From contig JAOTOL010001641.1 in assembly GCA_034440575.1 (NCBI GenBank), forward strand, positions 496,001 through 560,000: DNA of 64,000 nt, written 5' to 3'. The DNA is from Imbricaverruca yamaguchii. Taxonomy: Eukaryota > Arthropoda > Thecostraca > Neoverrucidae. The position numbers were made by a program, and so were the translations under genes. The notes under the pieces were generated by a model. The model saw only the letters and a list, made by a program, of their open reading frames with translations. It was not told where the DNA came from and did not search any database. Each line of letters opens with the position of its first letter. Position 1 is the first letter of the stretch. Positions 1 to 10,477 of this stretch are shown piece by piece.

Positions 1-634
1 CAACTTGTTTGGAAATCTTCGTGACATATATCAGTCTGCTATTCAGATGTCTGGCAGTAGTCACGCTCGCAACAACAGGGCATGTTGGCGTAAGTTCAGT
101 ACGTTTGAGTTCACTCAAATGACCCTATGATATGTACAGCAATGTTTTCGACTATCTGCGTTTATCAAGCCAGGGCGTCATCTTGATTAGCATTGATGGC
201 ACGGTGTGAGATAGGGTTAACTTGATTTGGGTGCCCATAGTTCATATGCTCGTTTTGAACTTGTATTGCCTATCTCATGGTGTGCTCGTTTGGTTAGTAC
301 GCGATCATGGTGTTCAGACCACGAGTTGAAGTCGCTATTGCTAAATCAGAACTGGGCCGCAAGGTGACCAAGAGCCCATGGTCGAGTACCTTTGACACTT
401 CTATGAGTGCGTTTCCGAGCGGGATGTGTGAATGTGCGAAGTCGTCACAATTCGCACTATGCGGATGCTCACAGACATCGATCTTCCGACAGGACGGAAC
501 GAGAGCCAATCCAGCAAAAGAAGTAAGTGTGTAGAAGAATGTGATTGTGCGGACGGCGCCTATGCTGGTTGTGATGCCGGTCACGTGACCTGACGGCTGG
601 TTGGTCAACTTCTTCCCTGTGCGTCTCTGTTGCG

Positions 635-684
635 GATGACGGCGGCAGCTCAGTAGCTAAGCTGAGCCGCTGGCGTGCTAGAGG
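635..684 (+). repeat. tRNA-headed SINE, 5' half (split)
   Basis: This stretch reads like the first half of a tRNA (GGCGGCAGCTCAGTAGC with an A-box-like block) and stops at GCTAGAGG. The matching second half (B box GGTTCGATTC and tail) resumes at 7034, after a 6.3-kb insertion. CTGTTGCG occurs at 627-634 and again at 7156-7163, so it may be the original SINE target duplication. The split explains why neither half looks like a complete tRNA unit. Confidence 0.65.
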
Positions 685-759
685 CAGGGGCGTCGCCACC
701 GGGGCGCCGGGGGGGGGGATGCCCCCTGTCGTGAGACTGGGGGGCGCCGCCCCCTGAAA

Positions 760-1440
760 TTTGAGGAGGCCCTCCAGGACGAAAATTATACCTCAGGACG
801 AACAGGAGGCCCCAAGGACGACAAAGAAACCCCCAGGACGAAAAGAATACCTCAGGACGAAAAGGAGGCCCCAAGACGAAAAATAAATTCTACAAATTAG
901 GGGCCTCCAAGAGGACCATAATTTGAAGAAAAAAAGTAACCCAGGAGAGAGTAGGAGGCCCCAGAAATCAAGAGAGTGCCAAATATTGACACGGAGCCCC
1001 CAGGACGAAAAGGAGGTCCCATAATGAAAAGGAGGCCCCAGGACGAAAAGTAGACCTCCAGGACGAAAAGGAGGCCCTCCAGGACGAAAAGGAGACCCTC
1101 CAGGACAAAAGGGAAGCCCCTATGACGAAAAGGATGCCCTCCGGGACGAAAAGGGGGCCCTCCAGGACGAAAAGGAGGCCACCAGGACGAAAACGAGGCC
1201 CGAATAGTGAAAAAGATGCCCTTCAGGACGGAAAGGAGGCCCTCCAGGACGAAAGGGTGGCCCTCCAGGACGAAAAGGATGCCCCCAGGACGAACAGGAG
1301 GCCCCCAGGACGAAAAAGAGGCCCCCAGGACGAAAAGGAGGCCCTCCAGGACGAAAAGGAGCCCCCCCCAAGACGAAAGAGATTCTACAATACAGGAGGC
1401 CCATAATTTAACAAAGAAGTCACCTAGGAGAGGGTAGGAG
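760..1440. repeat. ~20-bp minisatellite, AGGACGAAAAGGAGGCCC-type
   Basis: About thirty imperfect copies of a unit close to CCAGGACGAAAAGGAGGCCC follow head to tail, with small length changes (19-21 bp). Translations of both strands give low-complexity proteins (repeats of FVLEGLL or SRTKRRP type) that only reflect the repeat. It begins just inside the left end of the hAT-like element and decays to the right (partial units continue to about 3150). Confidence 0.85.
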
Positions 1441-1458
1441 GCCCCTGAAATCAAGAGG

Positions 1459-1490
1459 CCCTAAGCCCTAAGCCCTAAGCCCTAAGAGGA
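1459..1490. repeat. short (CCCTAAG)n run
   Basis: Four head-to-tail copies of a 7-bp CCCTAAG unit interrupt the 20-bp array. The unit resembles telomeric motifs but is too short and too internal to be called telomeric. Confidence 0.7.
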
Positions 1491-1540
1491 GGCCCTAAAC
1501 CGGAAAAGAAAGCCAGTGGATATGAGATGAGGTTTCGGAG

Positions 1541-1640
1541 CAGGGACGTCGCTACCGGGGTGGGAGCAGCGGGGGCAATCGTCCCCACCCCTTGCCTTAA
1601 GACTTGGGGGGGGGGGGTGCGCCCCCATTAATTTGATGAG
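1541..1640. repeat. internal second copy of the transposon left end
   Basis: CAGGGACGTCGCTACCGGGG at 1541-1560 resembles the left terminus at 685 (CAGGGGCGTCGCCACCGGGG). It is followed, as at 685, by a G-rich stretch and a GCGCCCCC run. The preceding 22 bp (GATATGAGATGAGGTTTC and onward) recur without the end-like block near 2370, as if this end was inserted into one copy of that repeat. No matching right end was found nearby, so it is a partial or duplicated terminus. Confidence 0.5.
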
Positions 1641-3240
1641 ACCACTATGCGGAAATGCATAATACAAAAATGTGAGCAAGGAGCCCGACGGGACAGAAGA
1701 TGATGCTATCGAGGTGGATCCAAGACTGATAACGAGGACCCCAGGAAATATCATCAGGTTCCTATAAGAGACATAAAACAGAGATTGGGAGGAGGCTCCC
1801 AAGACGAAAAAGAGGCCCCCAGAACGAAAAAGAGACCTCCAGGACGAAAAGGATGCCACCGAGACGGGCAAGAAGCCACCCGGGGTTACACGAGAAGGCT
1901 TTCGATGGGTGGCAGGATATTCGTAATTCGGAAAACGAGGCCCCCAGATGGAAGAGAAGGACCCTACAATAGTAAATAATGACGAGAGGTATTTATCCGG
2001 ACGCAAGAGGAGGCCCCAAGATGGGTAAGAAGGTCCCCCTAGGAAGGAGTGAAGACTACTGAGACCAGCCAGATGAGGCCAACATTTTAGAAGACGAGTA
2101 CCCTAGAAGGGAAAAATTAAGACAAGGACGCAAAAGCAACCTGCTAAGAGAATAATGAGGCTCCAAACACAAATGAGGATGACTCCAAGACGTGAAAGGA
2201 GTCCCATAATTTTACAAGGGAGTCACCTAGGAGAGGGTAGGAGGCCCCAGAAATCAAGAGAGGGCCAGAAATCGGCACGGAGTCCCCCAGAGTTGCAAAG
2301 GATTCCCCCAATAGGGGAAAGGAGGCCCCAGAAAGTCAGAGGAGGCTCTATGACGGAAAAGAAAGCCAGTAGATATGAGATGAGGTTTCGGAGACGCAAA
2401 AATAGGCACCAAAACGAGTAAGGCTCCACCAGAATAGAAAAGGATGATCCAGAAATATGGCAGGAGGCACCTAATGCGGAAGAGGACGACACAAGGTTGG
2501 AAATAAGACACTATGATGAACGAGGAGGCCATACAATTGGAGAGAAATGCCATTGGATGAGAGAGATAGCTCCCAGGCGGAAAAGAAGCTTCGCAGATGG
2601 CCAAGAAGGTCCCCGGGAAATAACAAGACCACTGAGATAAGAAAGGTTGTGTATAATTTGGAAGAGGAGGAACCTGGGAGAGAACAGTCCACCAGGAGAT
2701 AAGATGCCACCCTTAAGATGGGCGATGTTCGAATCAAAACGCAGAGCAAGAGGTCCCCAAGACGTAAGAGGAGGCCACTAATTTGAAAAAGGACTCTAGA
2801 AGAGAAATGAGGGCCCTGCCGGACTCGAGAGGAGTCCCCCAAAAAGGAGTATGTCTACGGGACTGAATGAGGCCCCGAAGACCAGAAAGATTTCCAAGAA
2901 AATGAGAGGAGGCCCTTAAGATGGGAGTGGTAACAGGTGTGAAGTGAGGTTTCCAAAATTGTAGATTACCTCAATACTGGTAAGGCTTTGCCAGGATTAA
3001 GGAGGAGGCCCACGAGGCGTGTCAGGAGGCCCCTAATTTGGCGGATAATGCTCCTGGGACATGAGAAGAAGCCCCATACCATGGTAAAGTGCCCAAGGAT
3101 GTAAGAGAAGGCCCTTCAAGACGAGAGAGGAAGACATTGAGTACAGAGGAGGGTAGGACATAAGACGTTGAAAACCGGTAGTCTTCAGGAAATGGGACTA
3201 GATACTTATGGCGCGAGATGAGGCATATCATTTGCAAAAA
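1641..3240. repeat. decayed array inside hAT-like element
   Basis: The AGGAGGCCC and GACGAAAAG words recur at irregular 20-30-bp spacing with heavy substitution. No protein-coding signal was seen on either strand. This is the degenerate continuation of the left array. Confidence 0.55.
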
Positions 3241-3244
3241 CCCT

Positions 3245-4920
3245 AAGAGATGGTAAAAGTCGGGCCTGGGTGTTTCACATTTACGGCATGGACCAAAACA
3301 ATCCGGCCGGGGACCCTGAAAATCACGCTGAGCCTGGGTGTGCCAAAAATTTACGACCGGACCATGAAAATAAATATAGTGGAACGACGGGTCGTACCAT
3401 TCCACAACAGTCTCAATGGGACCAAAACAAATGAAGACAGAGCAACGAAAAACACTCCGGACATGGGTCCAACTGTGAAAAACACTCACAAAAACACACA
3501 AAAGCACAACAACAACAAACAAAAAAACACTCCAACTCTGGGGCCCAACAATGATGCCAAAACCCCTAAAACGTTTTAGACCCAAAAACGTGTCGAGGCA
3601 GCTCGCGCTAGGGATCAAAGAAAATGACGTCGGGGCCCAAAAGATCACATTGGACTATATAAAAAAAAAAATCGCATCGCAGCCCTTGAAAATCACCCTG
3701 GAGGCCCAAAAGGGCGCGCCGGGTCCCAAAAGTCCCAGCTGCTCCAAAAATAAGTTCTTAACCGGAATGTCACTCTGGGACAAAAATATACTCCTTCAGT
3801 GGCCACAGTGGCATATCAAAGGGGAATATTTTACCTCTATCCTGAGGCATAAACTCTCAAGAATCGTGCCGGGCTCCAAAACTCGCGCTGGGGTCACCAA
3901 ACTTCGCGTCGGTCCACCAGAATTCGCGCAGGGGGTCTCCAAATAAGTACTTCGGGCCCCCGAAAACTCGTTCCTAGGCTCGAAACCTTGCAATGGGAAC
4001 CGCCAAAATCGCGTAGGGGCAACAGCTAAGTACAACACTTCCCACAAACTCAAATCTGTCCTCCAAAATATCGCGCTCGGGACCCACAATTCCCATCGGT
4101 AGTCCCGTCGAAGCTCCACAAAATTGGCGTTTAGGCCCACACGTAAGAACAATGTGACCACAAAAACCAAATAGGTATCCAAAAAAATAAAGCTGGAGCC
4201 TTCCAAAATAAGAATGGATTTCACAACATGAATGTCCTGTTCAAGAACATGGCTCTGGAGCGCCGATCATGCAACCAGATGCCTTCACAAATTGCGTGTG
4301 ACAGTGAAGAACATACCGTATCTAAAAAATCGAGGTGAGATGCAAAAACGTGGCGCCAGGGACGTGAAAAATCAGGCCGGGATTCGGAATTTACAACAAC
4401 AAAAAATCCACAAAAAATCTCCTTGAGCCCAGAAAACTGGCGTTGGGTCCCCAGAACCACGCGCCTGGGCGCGATAAATCGCGCTGGGACTAAGAAGCAC
4501 CGCACCGAAGCAACAAAATCGCACTGGAGCGCCACAAATGTGCGTCAGAAGCCCCCCAAAACACAACAGGAACCTAAGAGCATAACGGGGGCCGGCAATA
4601 CAACTGGCCCTCTAAAACGCACGTAGTCTCCCGAAAAGCGACAGGGCCTTAACGTCCTTATGACCTCTGCATGCGTTGCGGTCATAAATAAACATACCTG
4701 GACCTCTAAAAAAATATACAAGAAGCTCTTATGGCACAGAGGTCATAAGGACGCACCGGGTCCTGCAATAGAGGCCGATACCGCAAATGGGAACATGGTT
4801 CCAAAACGAACAAAAGCACCGGGCGATACATTAAGACATCGGGATCTTCGAAAACGCCATGACGCGTTAAAAAAATCATCGGTGTCCAAAAAAGCAACAA
4901 CACACTGAAATGAGGAGGGG
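3245..4920 (+). repeat. degenerate ~20-bp array, CCCAAAATCGCGCTGGG-type
   Basis: A second array inside the hAT-like element has units of about 20-21 bp around CCCAAAA, then a CG-rich block such as TCGCGCTGG. Unit identity is low but the spacing of the CAAAA words is regular. The second half (about 4230-4920) is repeated in inverted orientation at 5400-6090. A related array lies outside the element at 8400-9780, where landmark phrases such as GCAGCCCTTGAAA (3681 and 8536) and TCTTCGAAAACGCC (4850 and 9670) recur. Confidence 0.65.
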
Positions 4921-5349
4921 TTTCGAAAATGCATTAGGCCGCTGCGCAGAAAGACGCAGCGGGTTCAACAAAGAACACTGCGGAAGGGCCTCGGTTCGAT
5001 AGCCATTCTGGGAGGATAGCAGCAAAGATATCAGGTGCGTCAGAGCTGAGCGGAATTTGCATTTCATAGCTACCAGAAAATGTAGGAGGTAGGAAATTAA
5101 TGATCGGATTTAATTACTGGACTTTTCGCAGCGAGCGCCCATACTAAGCATTGCAGCACGTGAAATATGGCGCAAGTTTATCATGTGACAGTAATTAGCA
5201 AAAGGCAGAAGGCTTAGCAGAAACCGCAGCATCGTACGAAGTGTTGCGAATGCGCCGAATGCGCAAAATGAGTGTGCACGTGCGTCGTGGCGACCACTTG
5301 ATATGAACTGGGATGCCTGAAATTGGGAAACTTTACATTTCAAAGTGAT
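4921..5349. other. spacer between inverted array modules
   Basis: About 430 bp of non-repetitive sequence separates the direct array from its inverted copy. It contains a small hairpin (CCGCTGCG facing CGCAGCGG, near 4932-4960). No coding or RNA gene was recognised. Confidence 0.4.
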
Positions 5350-6110
5350 GGGTAATATATTTTGAATTCAAGTTGGGGGGGGTCTAATACATTTTCTAAA
5401 CTCCTGCTCGTTTTAGGATTTTGTTGTTTTTATGCACCGATAATATTTTTACGTGTCAGGGCGTTTTCGAAGATCCCGATGCGCTTATTTAGCCCTTGTT
5501 CCTTTTGGTCGATTTGGAACCATCTTGCCTTTTGTGGTTCCAGTCATTTTTGTCAGACCCTTGTGCGTTAGCATGGTCCCTGCGTGCCTTAAGAGCTTCC
5601 AGTGTACTTTTTAGAGGTCCATGTATGAGCTTTGGAGCTTTAAAGCTCCATGTATGTTATTTAGGTCTGCAACGCATGTTTTAAGACCCTGTCAATTTTT
5701 GGGAAATTGTGTGCTTTAGAGCGTCTGTTGTATGTTCGGCCCCCGTGGTGCTCTTGGGGTCCCGCTGTGTTTATTTAGGGCTTCTAACGCACATTTGTGG
5801 GCCCTAGTTCGGTTTTGGGGCTCCGGAGCGATTTTTCTATGTCCCAGCCTGAATTATCGCTCCCAGGCGTGTGGTTCCAGGTACCCAACGCCAGTTTTCT
5901 GGGCTCAATGCGATTTTTGTGGATCGTTTCTGATTTGTTCTCTCTGAAAAGTCCAAATTCCGGCCCGACATTTAGAGACACCGGCGCCATGTATTTGTAT
6001 CCCATGTCGATTTTTCGAGATTCGGTATGTTTTTCGGCGGCGTACACAATTTGTGAAGGCATCTGGTAATATGTTCTGTGCTCCGGAGCCACTTTACTGA
6101 CCCTGACATT
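5350..6110 (-). repeat. inverted copy of the ~20-bp array
   Basis: This is the inverted counterpart of 4230-4920. GCGTTTTCGAAGATCCCGATG near 5461 is the reverse complement of the text near 4850, and ACAATTTGTGAAGGCATCTGG near 6046 matches the complement of 4275. The two arms with a ~450-bp spacer would form a large fold-back. Confidence 0.65.
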
Positions 6111-7010
6111 TATTTTTTGGGAATCCCTCCTAATTTTGGAGGGCTCCAGCTTGACATTTTCTGATAACGATCCGGTTGTTGTGGAATAGGTGTAATTTCA
6201 GCAATGTGAGCTTATTTTTCAAGGGAAACTAAAATAAAACCGTAGAATTGGATGGGGAGTTATGGTTGAAATCCGACGAATCAGGAAGTATAGTGGTAGA
6301 TTAGGCCCCTCCACAGGATAATTCAGTTGATCACTAATCGTTTCATTTCGATAGGGCCCCTGTGACAAAATAGCGGTAGAAATCCCAGGTGCGTGAATTT
6401 ATTCGCGAAGAAGTTGTTATTTTAGCTTGTTTGATAGGTGCCTGGCAACCAGCTCCAAATGTTCGAAAAAAAATTCGAAAATTCCTAAGATTCCAATCAA
6501 AACCAATGCAAAGCACTTCTTGTTTTCACCTTCGCGAAATTACCGTCCCGGGACTGAGAAATTATCGCTTAAGCTTTGATTAGGGCATCAAGCTGGTGGA
6601 AATAAATAACAGTAGTCATGAATCCAACTATATTCAGTTATTCTTGGAGGACATAAAAGTGGGTTGATCAATGGGAGATATCTGTAAGATATACTTAGCA
6701 TCAGCCTCGCTGCAATCTAGAGGGCAGCGGGAAGACTCTTGCGAGAGAAAGCGTTGAGATGTTGGTTGTTTTTGATACTTAGGTATTTATCCACATATTA
6801 CTTATTCATTCCCTAGCATGGCCCAGTTTTCAGCGAAAAATAATGGTTATTGCTCTTGCGTGTTGAGTAAATAATGCACCATGCCAAGAACAAACAGTAC
6901 ATTAATATTAAATATACATTAATATGAAATGAAAGGGCCTAAAACAATAGGAGGCCCTAACACAATGGAGGCCCCCTTTCGAATTTGCCCCCCCCCCCTG
7001 GAAGAATTTC
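6111..7010. other. right part of hAT-like element, no gene seen
   Basis: AT-rich unique-looking sequence, then AGGCCCTAACACAATGGAGGCCCCC and a C11 run just inside the right terminus. The AGGCCC words echo the left array. I see no supported ORF. Confidence 0.4.
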
Positions 7011-7025
7011 GTGGCGACGCCACTG

Positions 7026-7163
7026 GCTAGAGGTACGAGGTTCGATTCGCGGCGGTGCCCGCCCTTCCTGCCAGGATGGAAGGCAGACGATGTCGTATGG
7101 ACTCAGCTGCTCAGTGCGTCGTACAGCCATAACCAACCAATCGACCGACCAATCACTGTTGCG
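7026..7163 (+). repeat. tRNA-headed SINE, 3' half
   Basis: It starts with the second copy of GCTAGAGG, then a B box (GGTTCGATTC at about 7040-7049) and a body ending in CATAACCAACCAATCG. The AACCAACC tail motif (7131-7138) is shared with other SINEs in this window. It continues the 5' half at 635-684. Confidence 0.65.
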
Positions 7164-7904
7164 TGGGATTCTTGACTTTGACGGAGCGCGTATCTGTTCT
7201 GTCCGTGCCCATTGAGGTTTGTAATATACGACAGCACCATGAAGCTCGGAAAGCCTTTATTCTCGATGGTGTCTACAACTTTACAAGTACAGCTCCCAGG
7301 GACGCTCTTCAAATGTGCCCCAACAAGGCGGTCACCTCGCATGTCCGCGGCATGTGATGAACACCGTTGTGACACATCGTGCTGCGTGAAAGCAGAGCAA
7401 AATAACTCCTCTTCGGACAGTTCTTGACCATGCATTTAGGCACACCGCGCATATCTGAAAAATGTCATTCGATGGACAGGCGCAAAGCCAAGTGTCAATG
7501 AAAAAACAATTATGCCAATAAAACTTCTTCCTGATGCCGGCATAGCGAGTAAAACATGCTAGCGTGGGGCCGTGGAGCGAACCATTACCTTGATATTTTC
7601 TGGATCACCTCCCCCAGAATCCTCGCCATCCCGCCTTACTCTAAGATAAGGGGGTGGGCTAATTCATATCCTAAGGGTTGTTGGTAAATTTATATCAAGA
7701 CGAATGTCGGTTCCGGAAATTGCTGATCTCGGCTATGAATAGTGCGGCAATTGCTGATCCCGGCGAATGTGGTTTGTGTGGTAGCCAACAGTAAAAAAGT
7801 ACAAATAAATTAAATTATTTAGTGCTGTGGCGAGGAACATCATGTCAATATCATACGATGACCTTTCCTCGATGCTTAGAAAATACAGTCGAAAGTTACT
7901 TTGC
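7164..7904. other. no gene recognised
   Basis: Mixed-composition sequence without a convincing coding region. A short direct repeat (AATTGCTGATC(T/C)CGGC at about 7718 and 7748) is the only structure noticed. Confidence 0.4.
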
Positions 7905-8240
7905 TCTCTGTGTATATTCGGGTACAACCAGTAATCAAACAGCAAGAGCAATTCCATCTAGCGATCGAATTCTCACCGCTATATTTTATTATCTATGGCA
8001 TGTCGTGCCTTGTTAATCATAGGCGTTTTGATTCCGAAAACGCCTTCAATGATGCTACGTACAAGACAGATGTCTTGTACGTAACATCATTGAAGGCGTC
8101 CCCGGAATCAAAAAGCCTATGCTTAGCAAGGCACGACATGCCAGATAATACATGGCAGTGTTAATTCGACTGTTAGAGAGAAGTGTTTATTTTTTGTGGT
8201 TTAACAAAGGGTTGTACCAGAATACCAGTGTGGTTATATT
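7905..8240. repeat. ~330-bp palindrome / fold-back element
   Basis: The sequence folds about a 4-nt centre (AGAT near 8070). ACGTACAAGAC and GTCTTGTACGT face each other, and the pairing continues outward through GCCTTCAATGATG, TTTTGATTCC, CATAGGC and GGCATGTCGTGCC to GGTACAACC near 7921 and its complement near 8211. A few mismatches and small gaps are present. No ORF was found. It could be a fold-back or MITE-type element, or a long hairpin source of small RNA; the sequence does not decide. Confidence 0.75.
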
Positions 8241-8399
8241 CTAGGTACATGGGTCAACAGAAGCGGGTTGACTCACAAGGCTGGCTCAGCCACACGATGC
8301 AGTCGGCACAGGGCGTCTGAAGCGGAGCTTGGGAAGTCAGGAAGACCTGTTCTCGTCCCAGATATGCCGGCCTGCTTGCTTGAAAACAACTGGCGCATC

Positions 8400-9780
8400 A
8401 ACAATTATGCCCACCCAAAACGCATTCCATCCCCAAACAGTGTCAAGGCCCCTAAAAATCGCGCTATGAATCCAAGCAAATCACACCGAGGCCAAAAAAA
8501 GAACGCACTTTGATCCCAAAAAGTACAGTCTTGTCGCAGCCCTTGAAAGTGACTGGGAGCTCAAAAAGTCACGACTGATCCCAAAATATCGATCCTGACC
8601 CGGGATGTCAGGGTGTGGCCTCAAAAGTCGCGTCAACGGCTCCCAAAATCCTGTTGGGTCCCGGAAAAGAATGTCAGAGCAAGGAAAAAATATAAACGTG
8701 AGGCCGAAGAATCGCAATGGGGGTCTGAAATACCGCGCGAAGTGAATCAGGAGTGATGTCCCAAAGGGGCCAATTCCCCACACCCCCCTGTGAGAGATAG
8801 TTCCTAAGAATCGTGCCGGGGCCCCAAAAAATCGCGCTGGGCCCCACGAAATCGCGCAGGTGGCTCCAAATAAATGCACCGAACCCCACAAAACTAGCGT
8901 CAAGGCGAGAAAATGTGTGACAGGACACTCTGAAATCGCATTGTGGACCCAGCTGATTACCAGAGACCCCGCAAACCAGAGCTGTCTCCCAAATATCGCG
9001 CACGGGACCCACAATACCCGTCAGTAGTCCGGATATAACCATAGCTCTCGAAAAGAAAGAGCGATTTCGGGAAAAAATATCCGAACCGGGAAAATCGCTC
9101 TGTGGCCCAAAGCATAGCACTAGATGCTTCCAAAAAATCGTTATGGCCCCGGACAAAAAGCATACGGGATCTCCACAAATCGAGGCGGGCACAAAGACAT
9201 GGCGCCGGTGATTCAAAATCTGTCCGAAACTAGGCCTTTACAAATTCAGAAGAGATCCACAAAATTGCGTTGACCCCAGCAAACCGACTTCGGGTCTCCA
9301 GAACCACGCGCCTGCACCGGAAAAGTCGCACCGAGACCCACATAAATCTCACCGGAGCCCCCAAAATGAGGATGGGTCCCAGAAACATGCGTCAGAAGCC
9401 AGAAATATATAGCGGGACCCTGAGAGCACAACTGGAAGCCGAAAATGCATCGGCCCCTTCAAAGGGCTACTAGTCTCGCAAAAACGTGCATGACCTTGAA
9501 ACACGCGTTGCAGCCCCTAAATATACACAGAGAGCTCTAAAAGATATTCAGTAGGCCCTTAAAGCACACCATTGCCATACGATGACATAAGGGCCTCAAA
9601 AACAGGCTGAGCCTGCAAAAAGCAGCATGGCCCCAAAAAGAGAAAAATGACTGGGCACTAAATAAACACATCGGGGTCTTCGAAAACGCCCTGGTTACTA
9701 AAAAGAAACGTTGCATGAAAAAGGTCATAAAAACCGGGATGGTGGAGTGTGCTGGCTGTGTGTGCACAAAGGTACAGGAC
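8400..9780 (+). repeat. degenerate ~20-bp array outside the hAT-like element
   Basis: Units of about 20-21 bp (for example GGGTCCCAGAAACATGCGTC) repeat through this stretch. They match the array at 3245-4920 in unit shape and in several longer landmarks. Since this copy lies 1.4 kb beyond the transposon end, the array family exists independently of the element. Apparent ORFs here have no recognisable domain and follow the repeat. Confidence 0.65.
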
Positions 9781-9907
9781 CTTTAATACAAATGGATTGG
9801 AGTCCTGCAATCAGGCTTGTTTATTTTGCACATTTTTTTAGTGATATGCCCCCACCATGTTCAGTTTTGCCCCTCCAATAGTGAATTTTGTCCCCACCAC
9901 CACCTTG

Positions 9908-9975
9908 ATTGATGAGATCATCAGCGGAGCAATCGGCGGGGCCCCGCCGATGGCTCCGCTGATGATCTCATCAAT
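9908..9975. repeat. 68-bp near-perfect palindrome with no spacer
   Basis: Pairing outward from the centre between 9941 and 9942 (GGCGGGGCCCCGCC), every base pairs to its partner over 34 bp per arm except one pair (9931/9952). The outer arm reads ATTGATGAGATCATCAGCGG and its complement. Repeats of ATGGTCCCAC and CCGCCGATGG follow to 10016. An apparent ORF on the minus strand across here (IGG repeats) is a by-product. Confidence 0.9.
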
Positions 9976-10016
9976 GGTCCCACGAATGGTCCCACCTATG
10001 GAACCGCCGATGGCCC

Positions 10017-10477
10017 TGAAACTATGATGTTCGACCGCACATTTTGGTGACCTGTCACTCAGGAAGGTTGCTTCCAGACGACGGACCGCCACCGTTAACG
10101 TCGCCACTATACTGTGTAATGCTACTGCTGCCAGCTTACTGATAACCTGAGACACTGCGCCGACTGGTACCTTCTGCGCTGCGCAAAATCCCGCTGCCAT
10201 TGCGTACAGTAGGCCTGATGCCGACGCGTCCAAGAACCTGTCAGCTGTGGTAGCCAGTTGGTCAAGAGAAGCTTCCTCTCACAGCAGCGATAATGTTGCC
10301 CAAGCTGCCTGCGGTAGCCCCTGAAGAAAAGTTTTCAACAGCTCACGGACATGCGGGGCATCTCCTACTGCACTCAGTTATGAGATCATTAACAGGAGCA
10401 ACTGGAACGGCTTCTGGTCTCCGAGCTGCTCGCGGAGAAATGGGACTTCCGGCCACTCGTGATTGCGCTAACCTACG
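10017..10477. other. no gene recognised
   Basis: Unique-looking sequence between the palindrome and the LINE tail. No domain or RNA signal was seen. Confidence 0.35.

Larger units (their letters stand above)
685..7025. mobile_element. hAT-like DNA transposon, non-autonomous, 6.3 kb
   Basis: The left end reads CAGGGGCGTCGCCAC (685-699). The reverse complement of the right end (7011-7025) reads CAGTGGCGTCGCCAC, so 14 of 15 bases match. Both ends are flanked by the direct 8-bp repeat GCTAGAGG (677-684 and 7026-7033). An 8-bp duplication with CAG-type termini is typical of the hAT superfamily. The insertion interrupts a tRNA-headed SINE whose halves rejoin perfectly when the element and one duplication copy are removed. 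I see no transposase: the interior is made mostly of degenerate ~20-bp tandem repeats, G/C runs and an inverted module. It is therefore presumably mobilised in trans. The superfamily is inferred from ends and duplication length only. Confidence 0.8.

Noticed and set aside
760..1440. CRISPR-like array
   Set aside because: Units are contiguous and imperfect without unique spacers, and the genome is animal.
897..1454. 185-codon and other ORFs with FVLEGLL or SRTKRRP repeats on both strands
   Set aside because: They follow the ~20-bp minisatellite in every open frame and lack a domain; no gene is supported.
1459..1490. Telomere repeat
   Set aside because: Only four 7-bp units (CCCTAAG), internal to a transposon; likewise the TTAGG-like runs near 43580 are short and degenerate.
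9838..10233. 131-codon minus ORF with IGGSIGGTI repeats
   Set aside because: The repetitive part is the palindrome at 9908-9975 and its short flanking repeats; the rest shows no domain.
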